This document shows positions 8,672 to 19,134 of a DNA stretch of 64,000 bases, one piece after another. The notes under the pieces were generated by a model. That model saw only the letters and a program-made list of their open reading frames with translations, ran no database searches and had not been told where the DNA came from. A program made the position numbers and the translations under genes. Each line of letters begins with the position of its first letter. The stretch's first letter is position 1. Origin of the DNA: Pseudomonas subflava (GTDB lineage Bacteria > Pseudomonadota > Gammaproteobacteria > Pseudomonadales > Pseudomonadaceae); contig NZ_JAMXBF010000008.1 of the NCBI RefSeq assembly GCF_023823685.1, positions 62,001 to 126,000 on the forward strand. The letters run 5' to 3'.

Positions 8672-9754
8672 TCAGCCCTTGATCAGCGCCTCGACCTCGG
8701 CGATGCGCGCCTTCAGGGTGGCCATGTCCCGGCAGCGCAGGGTGGCGTGGCCGACCTTGCGCCCGGCCTTGAACGCCTTGCCGTAGTGGTGCAGGTGGCA
8801 GTCGGCGATGGCGCTGACCTTGGCCACGTCCGGCACCGCGCCGAGGAAGTTAAGCATGGCGCTCTCGCCCACCTTGGCGGTGGAACCCAGCGGCAGGCCG
8901 GCCACGGCGCGCAGGTGGTTCTCGAACTGGCTGCACTCGGCGCCTTCGATGGTCCAGTGCCCGGAGTTGTGCACGCGCGGGGCGATCTCGTTGGCCTTGA
9001 GGCCGCCGTCGACCTCGAAGAACTCGAAGGCCAGCACGCCCACGTAATCGAGCTTGGTCAGCACGCGGCCGACGTAGTCCTCGGCCAGCGCCTGCAGCGG
9101 GTGATCGGTGCTGGCGATGGACAGGGCCAGCACGCCGCTGTCGTGGCGGTTGTGCACCAGCGGGTAGAAGCGCGTCTCGCCGTCGCGGGCGCGCACGGCC
9201 ACCAGCGAGACCTCGCCGGTGAAGGGCACGAAGCCCTCGAGGATGCAGGGCACGCTGCCCAGCTCGGCGAAGGCGCCGACCACGTCTTCCGCCTTGCGCA
9301 GGACCTTCTGGCCCTTGCCGTCGTAGCCCAGGGTGCGGGTCTTCATCACCGCCGGCAGGCCGATGGCGGACACTGCGGCGTCCAGGTCGGCCTGGGACTG
9401 GATGTCGGCGAACTCGGGCGTCGGGATGCCGAGGTCCTTGAACATGGACTTCTCGAACCAGCGATCACGGGCGATGCGCAGCGCCTCGGCACTCGGGTAG
9501 ACCGGCACGAACTGGGAGAGGAAGGCCACCGTCTCGGCCGGTACGCTCTCGAACTCGAAGGTCACCAGGTCCACTTCGTCGGCCAGCTGGCGCAGGTGGT
9601 CCTGGTCGCCGTAATCGGCGCGGATGTGCTCGCCCAGAGCCTGGGCGCAGGCGTCCGGCGCCGGGTCGAGGAAGGCGAAGTCCATGCCCAGCGGGGTGCC
9701 CGCCAGGGCCATCATGCGGCCCAGCTGGCCGCCACCGATTACACCGATCTTCAT
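8672..9754 (-). CDS. purK: 5-(carboxyamino)imidazole ribonucleotide synthase PurK
   Basis: 360-aa ATP-grasp enzyme that carboxylates AIR to N5-CAIR with ATP and bicarbonate in purine synthesis. Start MKIGVIGGGQLGRMM gives the N-terminal nucleotide-binding fold. ATP-grasp elements follow: KTRTLGYDGKGQ (about 153-164), the FVPFTGEVSLV strand, and NEIAPRVHNSGHWTIEGA. Length equals that of typical Pseudomonas PurK. It lies 17 bp downstream of purE and is co-transcribed with it; N5-CAIR is the substrate of PurE. Confidence 0.97.
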   Translation of the reverse strand: MKIGVIGGGQLGRMMALAGTPLGMDFAFLDPAPDACAQALGEHIRADYGDQDHLRQLADEVDLVTFEFESVPAETVAFLSQFVPVYPSAEALRIARDRWFEKSMFKDLGIPTPEFADIQSQADLDAAVSAIGLPAVMKTRTLGYDGKGQKVLRKAEDVVGAFAELGSVPCILEGFVPFTGEVSLVAVRARDGETRFYPLVHNRHDSGVLALSIASTDHPLQALAEDYVGRVLTKLDYVGVLAFEFFEVDGGLKANEIAPRVHNSGHWTIEGAECSQFENHLRAVAGLPLGSTAKVGESAMLNFLGAVPDVAKVSAIADCHLHHYGKAFKAGRKVGHATLRCRDMATLKARIAEVEALIKG

Positions 9755-9771
9755 TGCGGGAAGTCTCTTGT

Positions 9772-10263
9772 TCAGGCTTCGCGGGGGTCCGGATTGTCCA
9801 GCACGGTCTGCGTCTGCTCGTCGCGGAACTGCTTGAGCTTGGCGTGGAACTGCGGGTGCTGGTGACCGAGGATGCTGGCGGCCAGCAGGGCGGCGTTGAT
9901 CGCACCGGCCTTGCCGATGGCCAGGGTGGCGACCGGGATGCCGGCCGGCATCTGCACGATGGACAGCAGCGAGTCGACGCCGGATAGCACGGCGGACTGC
10001 ACCGGCACACCGAGCACCGGCAGGTGGGTCTTGGCGGCGCACATGCCCGGCAGGTGGGCGGCGCCACCGGCGCCGGCGATGATCACCTGGATGCCGCGGC
10101 TCTCGGCTGCTTCGGCGTACTGGAACAGCAGGTCCGGGGTGCGGTGGGCGGAAACCACCTTCACCTCGTAGGGAATGCCCAGCTTTTCCAGCATGTCTGC
10201 GGTGTGACTGAGGGTACTCCAGTCCGACTTGGAACCCATGATCACGCCAACCAGTGCGCTCAT
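9772..10263 (-). CDS. purE: N5-carboxyaminoimidazole ribonucleotide mutase PurE
   Basis: 163-aa class I PurE, converting N5-CAIR to CAIR. Hallmarks: [11 protein letters not shown] (residues 5-15), [10 protein letters not shown] and [14 protein letters not shown]. The start [10 protein letters not shown] at 10263 is clear, although a longer open frame runs upstream. First gene of purEK. Its leader carries a strong hairpin (10309-10333) that may regulate read-through. Confidence 0.97.
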   Translation of the reverse strand: MSALVGVIMGSKSDWSTLSHTADMLEKLGIPYEVKVVSAHRTPDLLFQYAEAAESRGIQVIIAGAGGAAHLPGMCAAKTHLPVLGVPVQSAVLSGVDSLLSIVQMPAGIPVATLAIGKAGAINAALLAASILGHQHPQFHAKLKQFRDEQTQTVLDNPDPREA

Positions 10264-10308
10264 CGTTTTGCCTCTAGCTCGGGCGCCTGTCGGCGCGACA
10301 AAAACCAA

Positions 10309-10333
10309 CAAGCCACGCATTCGGCGTGGCTTG
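10309..10333 (-). terminator. Terminator-like hairpin in the purE leader
   Basis: On the minus strand, CAAGCCACGC, a 5-nt loop and GCGTGGCTTG form a perfect 10-bp stem, followed by TTGGTTTTTG, a broken U-tract. It lies 46 nt before the purE ATG and roughly 40 nt after a TATACT -10-like element (10374-10379, read on minus). It may be an attenuator or the end of a short leader RNA. Confidence 0.5.
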
Positions 10334-10519
10334 TCATGTGAGGAGTCGGGCCAGGTGGCCCGGAGGCGGCGCAGTATACCGCAAAGCCACGGGTGTCGCG
10401 CCTTTGCCGTTGCCGTCCGTCCGCACAGACGTAACAAGCTGTTTGCAGCTGCCCAGACGTTCGCGACGAGCGGGCCGGCAAACGAGAACTCCGCCACCCC
10501 TGGCCGGCGTCGATCCGCG

Positions 10520-10525
10520 TACAAT
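10520..10525 (+). promoter_or_regulatory. Probable -10 element of the small lipoprotein gene
   Basis: TACAAT, 36 bp before the ATG at 10562. The 298-bp divergent gap 10264-10561 otherwise holds the purE leader described separately. Confidence 0.4.
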
Positions 10526-10561
10526 CCGCGCCCTTCCGCCATATTGAAAAGGATTTTCAAG

Positions 10562-10741
10562 ATGCGCCGCGCCGCGACCCTCATCCTTCTGTTCGCCGCC
10601 CTCACCGGCTGCGCCGCCGCTCCGCAGAGCCGCGCGCCCCTCGCCGTACACGACGAGACCCTCGAGCCCCGCGCCGAACTCGAAGTCTGCTACGAGCTGA
10701 TCTTCTGCCCGCTGGTCAGCGCCGTGCGCCTGCCGCGCTGA
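10562..10741 (+). CDS. Small lipoprotein, function unknown
   Basis: 59-aa protein with a lipoprotein signal peptide ([17 protein letters not shown]; lipobox LTGC, lipidated Cys at 17). The mature part is only about 43 residues and contains [14 protein letters not shown], with two further cysteines. An AAGGAT site lies upstream. I recognise no domain. Divergent from purE. Confidence 0.7.
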   Translation: MRRAATLILLFAALTGCAAAPQSRAPLAVHDETLEPRAELEVCYELIFCPLVSAVRLPR

Positions 10742-10769
10742 TCGCCCGCGCAGCGGCAGGGCTCACAGA

Positions 10770-10787
10770 CCGCCCGCTCACGGGCGG
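10770..10787 (+). terminator. Weak hairpin after the small lipoprotein gene
   Basis: CCGCCCG-CTCA-CGGGCGG, a perfect 7-bp stem without a T-tract, 29 bp after the stop. Confidence 0.35.
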
Positions 10788-10825
10788 CTAGACTCGTCAT
10801 CTTTCCAGCCAACAAGGACGTTGCC

Positions 10826-11620
10826 ATGCGCACGCTGACTCTCCTCGCCCTCTCGTTGTCCCTCGCCGCCCAGGCCCACGCCCTGGAACTGGCCAAGTAC
10901 CCCCAGGTGTTCGATGCCGGCAACGGCGTCAGCGTCAAGCTGGCGCCCAGCGCCGACGGCAAGCAGGCGCTGGTACAGGTCAGCGGCATCAACCATCCGC
11001 TCGACGAGGTGGTGTTTCTCACCGAGGTGAACGAGCGCGGCGACGAAGAACGCGATTACGCTACCACCCTCGACGGCGGCGCCTACAACCTGCTGCTCAA
11101 GCGCCAGAACTGGGGCGGCGACAGCTACCAGCTGTATCTGCCGGGCACCGAAGGCTTCCAGCTGGGCTTCGACGAACAGGCCAGCCAGCAAACCAAACCC
11201 GCCGAGCTGCTGGCCCTCTACGAGCAACAGAAGGGCGAAGGGGTGCAGGACAAGCTGGCCCGCTTCGATCGCCAGAAGCACGAGAGGGCCAACTGGGAGA
11301 GCCTGCAGGCGCTGGACCAGGAAGCCTCGAAGGACTGCGGCACGCCGCTGCAGACCCGGGTCGACTGGGGCGGCATCGACGACGGGCAGATGAAGCGCCT
11401 GAGCATCTCCGGCTACTGCGGCGAAGTGGTCAGCCAGATGGCCAGCCTGTGCCGCAACGAGCCCGCCTTCAAGGCCGAAGCCGCCGGCATCGAGGGTGTG
11501 GAGTGCCGCTTCGACACCGCCATGAAGCTGCGCGAGCGCGACGGCAAGATCCTCTTCGCCACCGAAGAGAACGCGCCCAACCAGGGCGACTTCATCAACG
11601 CCTTCCTGCGCAACCGCTGA
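10826..11620 (+). CDS. Secreted protein of unknown function
   Basis: 264-aa protein with a signal peptide (MRTLTLLALSLSLAAQAHA, cleavage probably after residue 19), so periplasmic or exported. The mature region starts with a beta-rich stretch and includes a charged helical segment (about residues 125-175) and four cysteines in the last 100 residues (DCGTP, GYCGE, SLCRNE, VECRF) that could form disulfides. No known domain is recognisable. Starts with ACAAGGACG as ribosome site. Apparently monocistronic, between the small lipoprotein and the aat operon. Confidence 0.75.
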   Translation: MRTLTLLALSLSLAAQAHALELAKYPQVFDAGNGVSVKLAPSADGKQALVQVSGINHPLDEVVFLTEVNERGDEERDYATTLDGGAYNLLLKRQNWGGDSYQLYLPGTEGFQLGFDEQASQQTKPAELLALYEQQKGEGVQDKLARFDRQKHERANWESLQALDQEASKDCGTPLQTRVDWGGIDDGQMKRLSISGYCGEVVSQMASLCRNEPAFKAEAAGIEGVECRFDTAMKLRERDGKILFATEENAPNQGDFINAFLRNR

Positions 11621-11653
11621 TCCCTCCCGGCCCCGTTCTCGAGGGGCCATTCA

Positions 11654-11667
11654 TTCGGATTTCCGAA
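11654..11667 (+). promoter_or_regulatory. AauR-type operator 1 (TTCGG-N4-CCGAA)
   Basis: TTCGGATTTCCGAA matches exactly the inverted repeat TTCGGNNNNCCGAA that I recall as the AauR binding motif in P. putida. It sits about 120 bp upstream of the sigma54 promoter of aatJ, a normal enhancer distance. Confidence 0.8.
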
Positions 11668-11684
11668 CGCCGCACCCTCCTCCG

Positions 11685-11698
11685 TTCGCCACGCCGAA
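11685..11698 (+). promoter_or_regulatory. AauR-type operator 2 (one mismatch)
   Basis: TTCGCCACGCCGAA: TTCGC-N4-CCGAA, one mismatch from the motif at 11654. The two sites are 31 bp apart start to start, about three helical turns, so they lie on the same DNA face. Confidence 0.7.
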
Positions 11699-11775
11699 CG
11701 GAGAACACGCCCCGCCATCACCTGATTGATAATTTAATTCTTATATTTCAGCAAGTTACGTGGATAGAAGCTGAC

Positions 11776-11791
11776 TGGCACAGTCCCTGCT
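11776..11791 (+). promoter_or_regulatory. Sigma54 (-24/-12) promoter of the aat operon
   Basis: TGGCACAGTCCCTGCT has the invariant GG and GC with exactly 10 bp between (consensus TGGCAC-N5-TTGC). It is 77 bp upstream of the aatJ ATG. A sigma54 activator (AauR) is encoded next to the operon. Confidence 0.85.
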
Positions 11792-11845
11792 CTAGCTCTG
11801 GCAGGGATGGTCTGCATCCCATCCGCCAAGCGGGTACGCCCGGAC

Positions 11846-11855
11846 AACAACAACA
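11846..11855 (+). promoter_or_regulatory. Crc/Hfq-type A-rich motif in the aatJ leader
   Basis: AACAACAACA contains the AANAANAA pattern bound by Hfq/Crc in Pseudomonas, 12 nt before the ATG and next to the ribosome site, so translation is probably catabolite-repressed. Confidence 0.55.
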
Positions 11856-11867
11856 GCGAGAATCAGC

Positions 11868-12782
11868 ATGACCAAGAGCACTCTCTCCCGCGCCATCGGC
11901 TTCGCCCTGGCCGCTACCCTGTGCAGCGCCCCGGCCCTGGCCGAAGAGCTGACCGGCACCCTGAAGAAGATCAAGGACAGCGGCACCATCGTCCTCGGCC
12001 ATCGCGACTCCTCCATCCCCTTCTCCTACTTCGGCAGCGATCCGCAGCAGCCCGAGGGCTACTCCCACGATCTGCAGCTGAAGGCGGTCGAGGCGATCAA
12101 GCAGAAGCTGGGCATGCCTGACCTCAAGGTGCGCTACAACCTGGTGACCTCGCAGACCCGCATCCCGCTGGTGCAGAACGGCACCGTGGACCTGGAGTGC
12201 GGCTCCACCACCAACAACGTCGAGCGCCAGCAGCAGGTCGACTTCTCCGTCGGCATCTTCGAGGTGGGCACCCGCCTGCTGACCAAGACCACCTCCGGCG
12301 TCGCCGACTTCCCGGACCTCAAGGGCAAGAACGTGGTGACCACCGCCGGCACCACCTCCGAGCGCCTGCTCAAGGCGATGAACGCCGAGAAGAAGATGGG
12401 CATGAACATCATCTCGGCCAAGGACCACGGCGAGTCCTTCCTGATGCTGGAGTCCGGCCGCGCCGTGGCCTTCATGATGGACGACGCCCTGCTCGCCGGC
12501 GAAATGGCCAAGGCCAAGAAACCGGCCGACTGGCACGTGGTCGGCACCCCGCAGTCCTACGAGATCTACGGCTGCATGGTGCGCAAGGGTGACCCGGCCT
12601 TTAAGGCGGTGGTCGACGACGCGCTGGTCGCCACCTTCAAGTCGGGCGAAGTCAACGCCATCTACGACAAGTGGTTCCTCAAGCCGGTCCCGCCGAAGGG
12701 TCTCAACCTGAACTTCCCGATGAGCGACGAGCTGAAGAAGCTGATCGCCAACCCGACCGACAAGGCCGCCGAGCAGATCTAA
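11868..12782 (+). CDS. aatJ: Glutamate/aspartate ABC transporter periplasmic binding protein (AatJ/GltI)
   Basis: 304-aa solute-binding protein capturing glutamate and aspartate in the periplasm. Signal peptide residues 1-24 (ending APALA). The body is of the polar amino acid SBP family 3: GTIVLGHRDSSIPFSY, then VDLECGSTTNNVERQQQVDFS and the KWFLKPVPPKGLNLNFP tail typical of GltI. First gene of a four-gene operon; 206 bp separate it from aatQ, including a hairpin that may trim the message so that the binding protein is made in excess. Control is predicted by AauR/sigma54 and Crc. Confidence 0.95.
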   Translation: MTKSTLSRAIGFALAATLCSAPALAEELTGTLKKIKDSGTIVLGHRDSSIPFSYFGSDPQQPEGYSHDLQLKAVEAIKQKLGMPDLKVRYNLVTSQTRIPLVQNGTVDLECGSTTNNVERQQQVDFSVGIFEVGTRLLTKTTSGVADFPDLKGKNVVTTAGTTSERLLKAMNAEKKMGMNIISAKDHGESFLMLESGRAVAFMMDDALLAGEMAKAKKPADWHVVGTPQSYEIYGCMVRKGDPAFKAVVDDALVATFKSGEVNAIYDKWFLKPVPPKGLNLNFPMSDELKKLIANPTDKAAEQI

Positions 12783-12800
12783 GCGCGGCCGTAGGGACTA

Positions 12801-12830
12801 GCTCCCCTCTCCCTAAGCGGGAGAGGGAGC
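12801..12830 (+). repeat. CTCTCCC-type inverted repeat between aatJ and aatQ
   Basis: GCTCCC(C)TCTCCC-TAAGC-GGGAGAGGGAGC, a 12-bp stem with one bulge. Related stems occur at 18596-18621 and 21872-21895. Inside the operon it could act as a processing or attenuation site downstream of the binding-protein gene. Confidence 0.6.
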
Positions 12831-12988
12831 AGGCAGCCCCGTTGGTACGGCGCCACTTCACGAGAGCGGCGCCGCTCACCCCTGCAATTTAGGACAGGAA
12901 CACCGTCGCCAACCGCGGCGGGGGACCGTGTCGGCCCCAGTTCCTGTCCACCCTGCCCGTTCGGGCCCGAATCGAGGGGAAACCCGTC

Positions 12989-13735
12989 ATGAATTACAAC
13001 TGGGACTGGGGCGTGTTCTTCAAGTCCACCGGGATCGGCAGCGAGATCTACCTGGACTGGTTCGTCACCGGCCTGGGCTGGACCATCGCCATCGCGCTCA
13101 CCGGCTGGCTGATCGCCCTGGCGCTGGGCTCCCTGCTCGGCGTGATGCGCACCGTGCCGAACCGCTGGATCAGCGGCATCGCCACCTGCTACGTGGAAGT
13201 GTTCCGCAACGTGCCGCTGCTGGTGCAGCTGTTCCTCTGGTACTTCCTGGTGCCGGACCTGCTGCCCGAGCCGCTGGAGATGTGGTTCAAGCAGGACCTG
13301 TCGCCGGCCACCTCGGCCTTCATCAGCGTCGTCGTGTGCCTTGGCCTGTTCACCGCCGCGCGCGTCTGTGAACAGGTGCGCACCGGCATCCAGGCGCTGC
13401 CCAAGGGCCAGCTCGCCGCCGGCTACGCGCTGGGCTTCCGCCTGCCGCAGATCTACCGCGACGTGCTGCTGCCGCAGGCCTTCCGCATCATCATCCCGCC
13501 GCTCACCAGCGAGTTCCTCAACATCTTCAAGAACTCTTCGGTGGCCTCGCTGATCGGCCTCATGGAGCTGCTGGCGCAGACCAAGCAGACCGCCGAATTC
13601 AGCGCCAACCTGTTCGAGGCCTTCACCCTGGCCACGCTGATCTACTTCACCCTGAACATGAGCCTGATGCTGCTGATGCGCCTGGTGGAGAAGAAAGTCG
13701 CGGTGCCCGGCCTGATTTCCGTGGGGGGCAAGTGA
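12989..13735 (+). CDS. aatQ: Glutamate/aspartate ABC transporter permease (AatQ/GltJ)
   Basis: 248-aa inner-membrane permease of the HisM/GlnP type, with the amphipathic N-terminal MNYNWDWGVFFKSTGIGSE typical of GltJ and the EAA loop VRTGIQALPKGQLAAGYALG (about residues 130-149) that contacts the ATPase. TGA overlaps the start of aatM by one base, indicating translational coupling. Confidence 0.94.
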   Translation: MNYNWDWGVFFKSTGIGSEIYLDWFVTGLGWTIAIALTGWLIALALGSLLGVMRTVPNRWISGIATCYVEVFRNVPLLVQLFLWYFLVPDLLPEPLEMWFKQDLSPATSAFISVVVCLGLFTAARVCEQVRTGIQALPKGQLAAGYALGFRLPQIYRDVLLPQAFRIIIPPLTSEFLNIFKNSSVASLIGLMELLAQTKQTAEFSANLFEAFTLATLIYFTLNMSLMLLMRLVEKKVAVPGLISVGGK

Positions 13736-14396
13736 TGGATTTCTCCGCTATCGTCCCGGCTCTGCCGGGCCTGTGGAACGGCATGCTGATGACCCTGCAG
13801 CTGATGGTGCTGGGCGTGCTCGGCGGCGTGGTGCTCGGCACCCTGCTGGCCATGGCGCGGCTGTCGCACAACCGCCTGCTGGCCAATGCCGCCGCCACCT
13901 ACGTCAACTATTTCCGCTCCATCCCGCTGCTGCTGGTGATCACCTGGTTCTACTTCGCGGTGCCCTTCATCCTGCGCTGGATCACCGGCGAGGACACCCC
14001 GGTCGGCGCCTTCACCTCGTGCCTGGTGGCCTTCGTGATGTTCGAGGCGGCGTACTTCTGCGAGATCGTCCGCGCCGGCATCCAGGCCATCCCCAAGGGC
14101 CAGATGGGCGCCGCCCAGGCTCTCGGCATGAGCTACGGCCAGACCATGCGCCTGATCATCCTGCCGCAGGCCTTCCGCAAGATGACGCCGCTGCTGCTGC
14201 AGCAAAGCATCATCCTGTTCCAGGACACCTCGCTGGTCTACACCGTGGGCCTGATGGACTTCCTCAACGCCGCCCGCTCGCGTGGCGACATCCTCGGCCA
14301 GCCCCATGAGTTCCTGATCTTCGCCGGCCTCGTGTACTTCACCATCAGCTTCGCCGCCTCGCAGCTGGTCAAGCTCCTGCAGAAAAGGTTAGCCGT

Positions 14397-14400
<4 letters not shown>
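13735..14400 (+). CDS. aatM: Glutamate/aspartate ABC transporter permease (AatM/GltK)
   Basis: 221-aa second permease subunit, forming a heterodimer with AatQ. The EAA loop is [20 protein letters not shown] (about 116-135). The ATG at 13735 overlaps the aatQ stop (TGATG); a GTG directly before it (13732) is possible. Its 3' end overlaps aatP by four bases (ATGA). Confidence 0.94.
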
Positions 14401-15131
<731 letters not shown>

Positions 15132-15194
15132 GAATCTGCCCAGGCGCTCTTGATCGTCGGCCAGGCTGCGTTGAACCCGGGCTCGGACTGCTCA

Positions 15195-15302
15195 TTTACA
15201 ACGCGTAAACTCCGCGTCCTCGCCCGGCTTCGCCTTGCCTGGCTCTAGCTCAAAAGCGCCTGAACAGATTCTAGGGAGAATACCCGGGGGCACGGCCCCC
15301 GG
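15195..15302 (+). other. Structured gap between aatP and aauS
   Basis: Holds a short palindrome TTTAC-AACGC-GTAAA (15195-15209) followed by a GC-rich stretch, and an 8-bp hairpin CCGGGGGC-ACG-GCCCCCGG (15284-15302) just before aauS. The first part resembles an intergenic sequence I recall recurring in Pseudomonas genomes; the hairpin may be a terminator without a U-tract or a leader structure of aauSR. Confidence 0.35.
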
Positions 15303-15331
15303 CGCCAACTGGCCAGCCCCGGACGACTGTG

Positions 15332-17192
15332 ATGCAATGCCCCTCCCCCAGCGTCCCGCCCGTGCTCGCCGTGAAGCCACGCCTGTTTCGCCAGATCCTG
15401 CTGACCCTGCTGGGCATCGTCCTGGTGCTCGGCTGCGGCTACGCCGGCTACCGCCTGAGCGAGGCCGCCGGCATCCGCGCCCTGGCCGAGAGCGGCGAGC
15501 GGCAGCTGGAGCTCAATGCCCGCGCGGTCGAGAGCGAGATCAACAAGTACACCTACCTGCCCAGCCTGCTGGAGCTGGAGAGCAACGTCAGCCGCCTGCT
15601 GCTGACCCCCGGGCGCTATCGCCGCCAGCGCGTCAACGACTACCTCGAAGGCCTCAACCGGCGCGCCGGCAGCCTGGCCGTGTACGTGCTCGACATCGAC
15701 GGCCGGGTGGTCGCCACCAGCAACTGGAACCAGCGCGACAGCTACCTGGGCGAGGACCTGTCGTTCCGCGACTACTACAAGCAGGCGGTGCAGGGCGCGC
15801 CCGGGCGCTTCTACGGCATCGGCAGCACCACCGGCGAGCCCGGCTACTACCTGGCCCACGGCCTGCGCGGCAATGACCGGGTGATCGGCGTGGCGGTGGT
15901 CAAGGTGCGCCTGGACGCCCTGGAGAAACGCTGGGCCGACGCCCGCGTCGAGGCCCATGTCAGCGACGAGAACGGCATCATCATCCTCAGCAGCGACCCG
16001 GCGCGCCGGCTCAAGTCGGTGCGGCCACTGGACGCCGCCGGTCGCGAGCGCCTGGCGCGCAGCCTGCAATACCATTGGGCGGCGCTCGAGGAACTGCAGC
16101 TGCTGGCCCGCCATGCCCTCGGCGGCGGCCTCGAGGAAGTCCGCCTGAACGGTGCCGATGGCCGGCCGCTGGACTATCTGCAGCAGAGCCGCGCGCTGTC
16201 CGACACACCCTGGCACCTGACCCTGCTCACGCCGCTGGCGGAGCAGCGCAGCGCCGCCGTCAGCCATGGCCTGCTGGCCGGCGTGGCCTGCGCCCTGCTG
16301 ATCTTCGGCGGCCTGGCGCTGAACCAGCGGCGCAAGGTGATCACCACCCGCCTGGCCGCCCGCGAGGCGCTGCAGCAGGCCAACGCCGACCTGGAACGCA
16401 AGATCGCCGAACGCACCCTCGACCTCTCCGCCAGCAACCGCCTGCTGCAGGCCGAGGTGCGCGAGCGCGAGCAGACCGAGGCCAACCTGCGCCAGGCCCA
16501 GGACGGCCTGGTGCAGGCCGGCAAGCTGGCGGTGATCGGGCAGATGTCCACCAGCATCGCCCACGAGCTGAACCAGCCGCTGGCGGCCCTGCGTACCCTC
16601 TCGGCCAACGCCGCGCGCTTCCTCGAACGCGGCGCGCTGGACACCGCCGGCAGCAACCTGCAGGCCATCGGCGAACTGGTCGACCGCATGGGCCGCATCA
16701 CCGCCAGCCTGCGCGCCTTCGCCCGGCGCGGCGGCGATCACGGCCAGGCCAGCCTCGAGCAGGCGGTAGAGGCGGCGCTGTTCCTGCTGCACAGCCGCAT
16801 CGAGCAGGAGCGCCCGACTCTGCACCGCGAGTTCGCCGAGGCACGCCTGGCCATCGACCAGACCCGCCTGGAGCAGATCCTGGTCAACCTGTTGAGCAAC
16901 GCCCTGGACGCCCTGCGCGAGCAGCCGCGCCGCGAGATCTGGCTAAGCGGCGCGCGGCACGGCGCCAGCTACCGCCTGGAGGTGCGCGACAGCGGCGCCG
17001 GCATCCCGCCGGACCTGCGCGCCCACCTGTTCGAGCCCTTCTTCACCACCAAGCCGGGCGAGAAGGGCCTGGGCCTCGGCCTGACCCTGTCCGCCAGCCT
17101 GGCCGCGGCCGCGGGCGGCAGCCTGGCCGTGCGCCACCCGGAGGAAGGCGGCAGCGCCTTCGTCCTCGACCTGCCACTGGAGGAGCCCCGCG

Positions 17193-17200
<8 letters not shown>
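15332..17200 (+). CDS. aauS: Sensor histidine kinase AauS (DctB-like)
   Basis: 622-aa membrane sensor kinase for acidic amino acids. Two membrane helices (about residues 20-40 and 310-330) bracket a periplasmic double-Cache-type sensor domain (RAGSLAVYVLDIDGRVVATSNW...FRDYYKQA). A coiled-coil linker leads to the DctB-like kinase core: H-box SIAHELNQPLAALR with His411, N-box NLLSNALDAL, and the G boxes DSGAGIPP and GLGLGLTLS. The ATG at 15332 follows an overlapping GTG at 15329, and neither has a strong ribosome site. It overlaps aauR by 8 bp. The name rests on position next to aatJQMP and the NtrC-type partner. Confidence 0.9.
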
Positions 17201-18515
<1,315 letters not shown>

Positions 18516-18595
18516 GGGCGTTTTTTGCTCCGTCTTCTCTTTCACGGGACAGGCGAGTCGGTCGGCAGCACGCTCGGCCCCTCCCTCTCCCCCAG

Positions 18596-18621
18596 CCCCT
18601 CTCCCACAAATGGGAGAGGGG
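18596..18621 (+). repeat. CTCTCCC-type inverted repeat after aauR
   Basis: CCCCTCTCCCA-CAAA-TGGGAGAGGGG, a perfect 11-bp stem, 80 bp after the aauR stop; it could also terminate aauSR although no T-run follows. Confidence 0.65.
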
Positions 18622-18647
18622 AGCCACCCCAGGACCACCCTGCGCAC

Positions 18648-19037
18648 GTAGGGCGGTCTCGAGAGCGCAGCGAACAGCCCGCCGCCCTACGGTGTCCCGC
18701 CCAGCTCCCGAACTGGCCCGAGCGTCTTCCAAACGCGCCGGTAGTGCACTGCCTGTGGCGAGTGCAACCACACACCGACCCTGCCGTAAGCCGGCCGCAA
18801 CTCCGAACCTTGTAGGGCGGTCTCGAGAGCGAAGCGAACAGCCCGCCGCTCTCCAGTGCCCCGCCAAGCTCCCGAACTGGCCCGAACGCCTTCCCAAACG
18901 CCGGTAGTGCACTGTCTGTGGCAAGTGCAAACACACACCGGCCCTGCCGTAAACCGGCCGCGACTCCGAACCTCGTAGGGCGGTCTCGAGAGCGCAGCGA
19001 ACAGCCCGCCGCTGTACGGTGCCCCGCCAAGCTCCCG
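18648..19037. repeat. Tandem 164-bp repeats (two full copies and a partial third)
   Basis: Units start GTAGGGCGGTCTCGAGAGCG at 18648, 18812 and 18975 (periods 164 and 163 bp); the third copy breaks off near 19037. Copies 1 and 2 differ at scattered positions with small indels. Each unit begins with a REP-like GTAG core GGCGG...CCGCC. These occupy most of the 619-bp non-coding gap 18516-19134. A diverged inverted copy of the core is at 36884-36912. Minus-strand open frames through the array (up to 215 codons) merely translate the repeats. Confidence 0.9.
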
Positions 19038-19134
19038 CCCACACCCGAATCGCCTCACACACAACGCTTCCGCGGTGCGCTGCCCTCACATCCCTGCCCC
19101 GACTACCGACAAAGCCAACCCAACCCCCGCAGCC

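Noticed and set aside
15284..15302. Terminator between aatP and aauS
   Set aside because: The hairpin is good but has no U-tract and lies 30 bp before aauS, so I kept it only as part of a structured gap.
18648..19037. Possible CRISPR array
   Set aside because: Unit length is 164 bp with the whole unit repeated, no short direct repeats with unique spacers, and no cas genes nearby.
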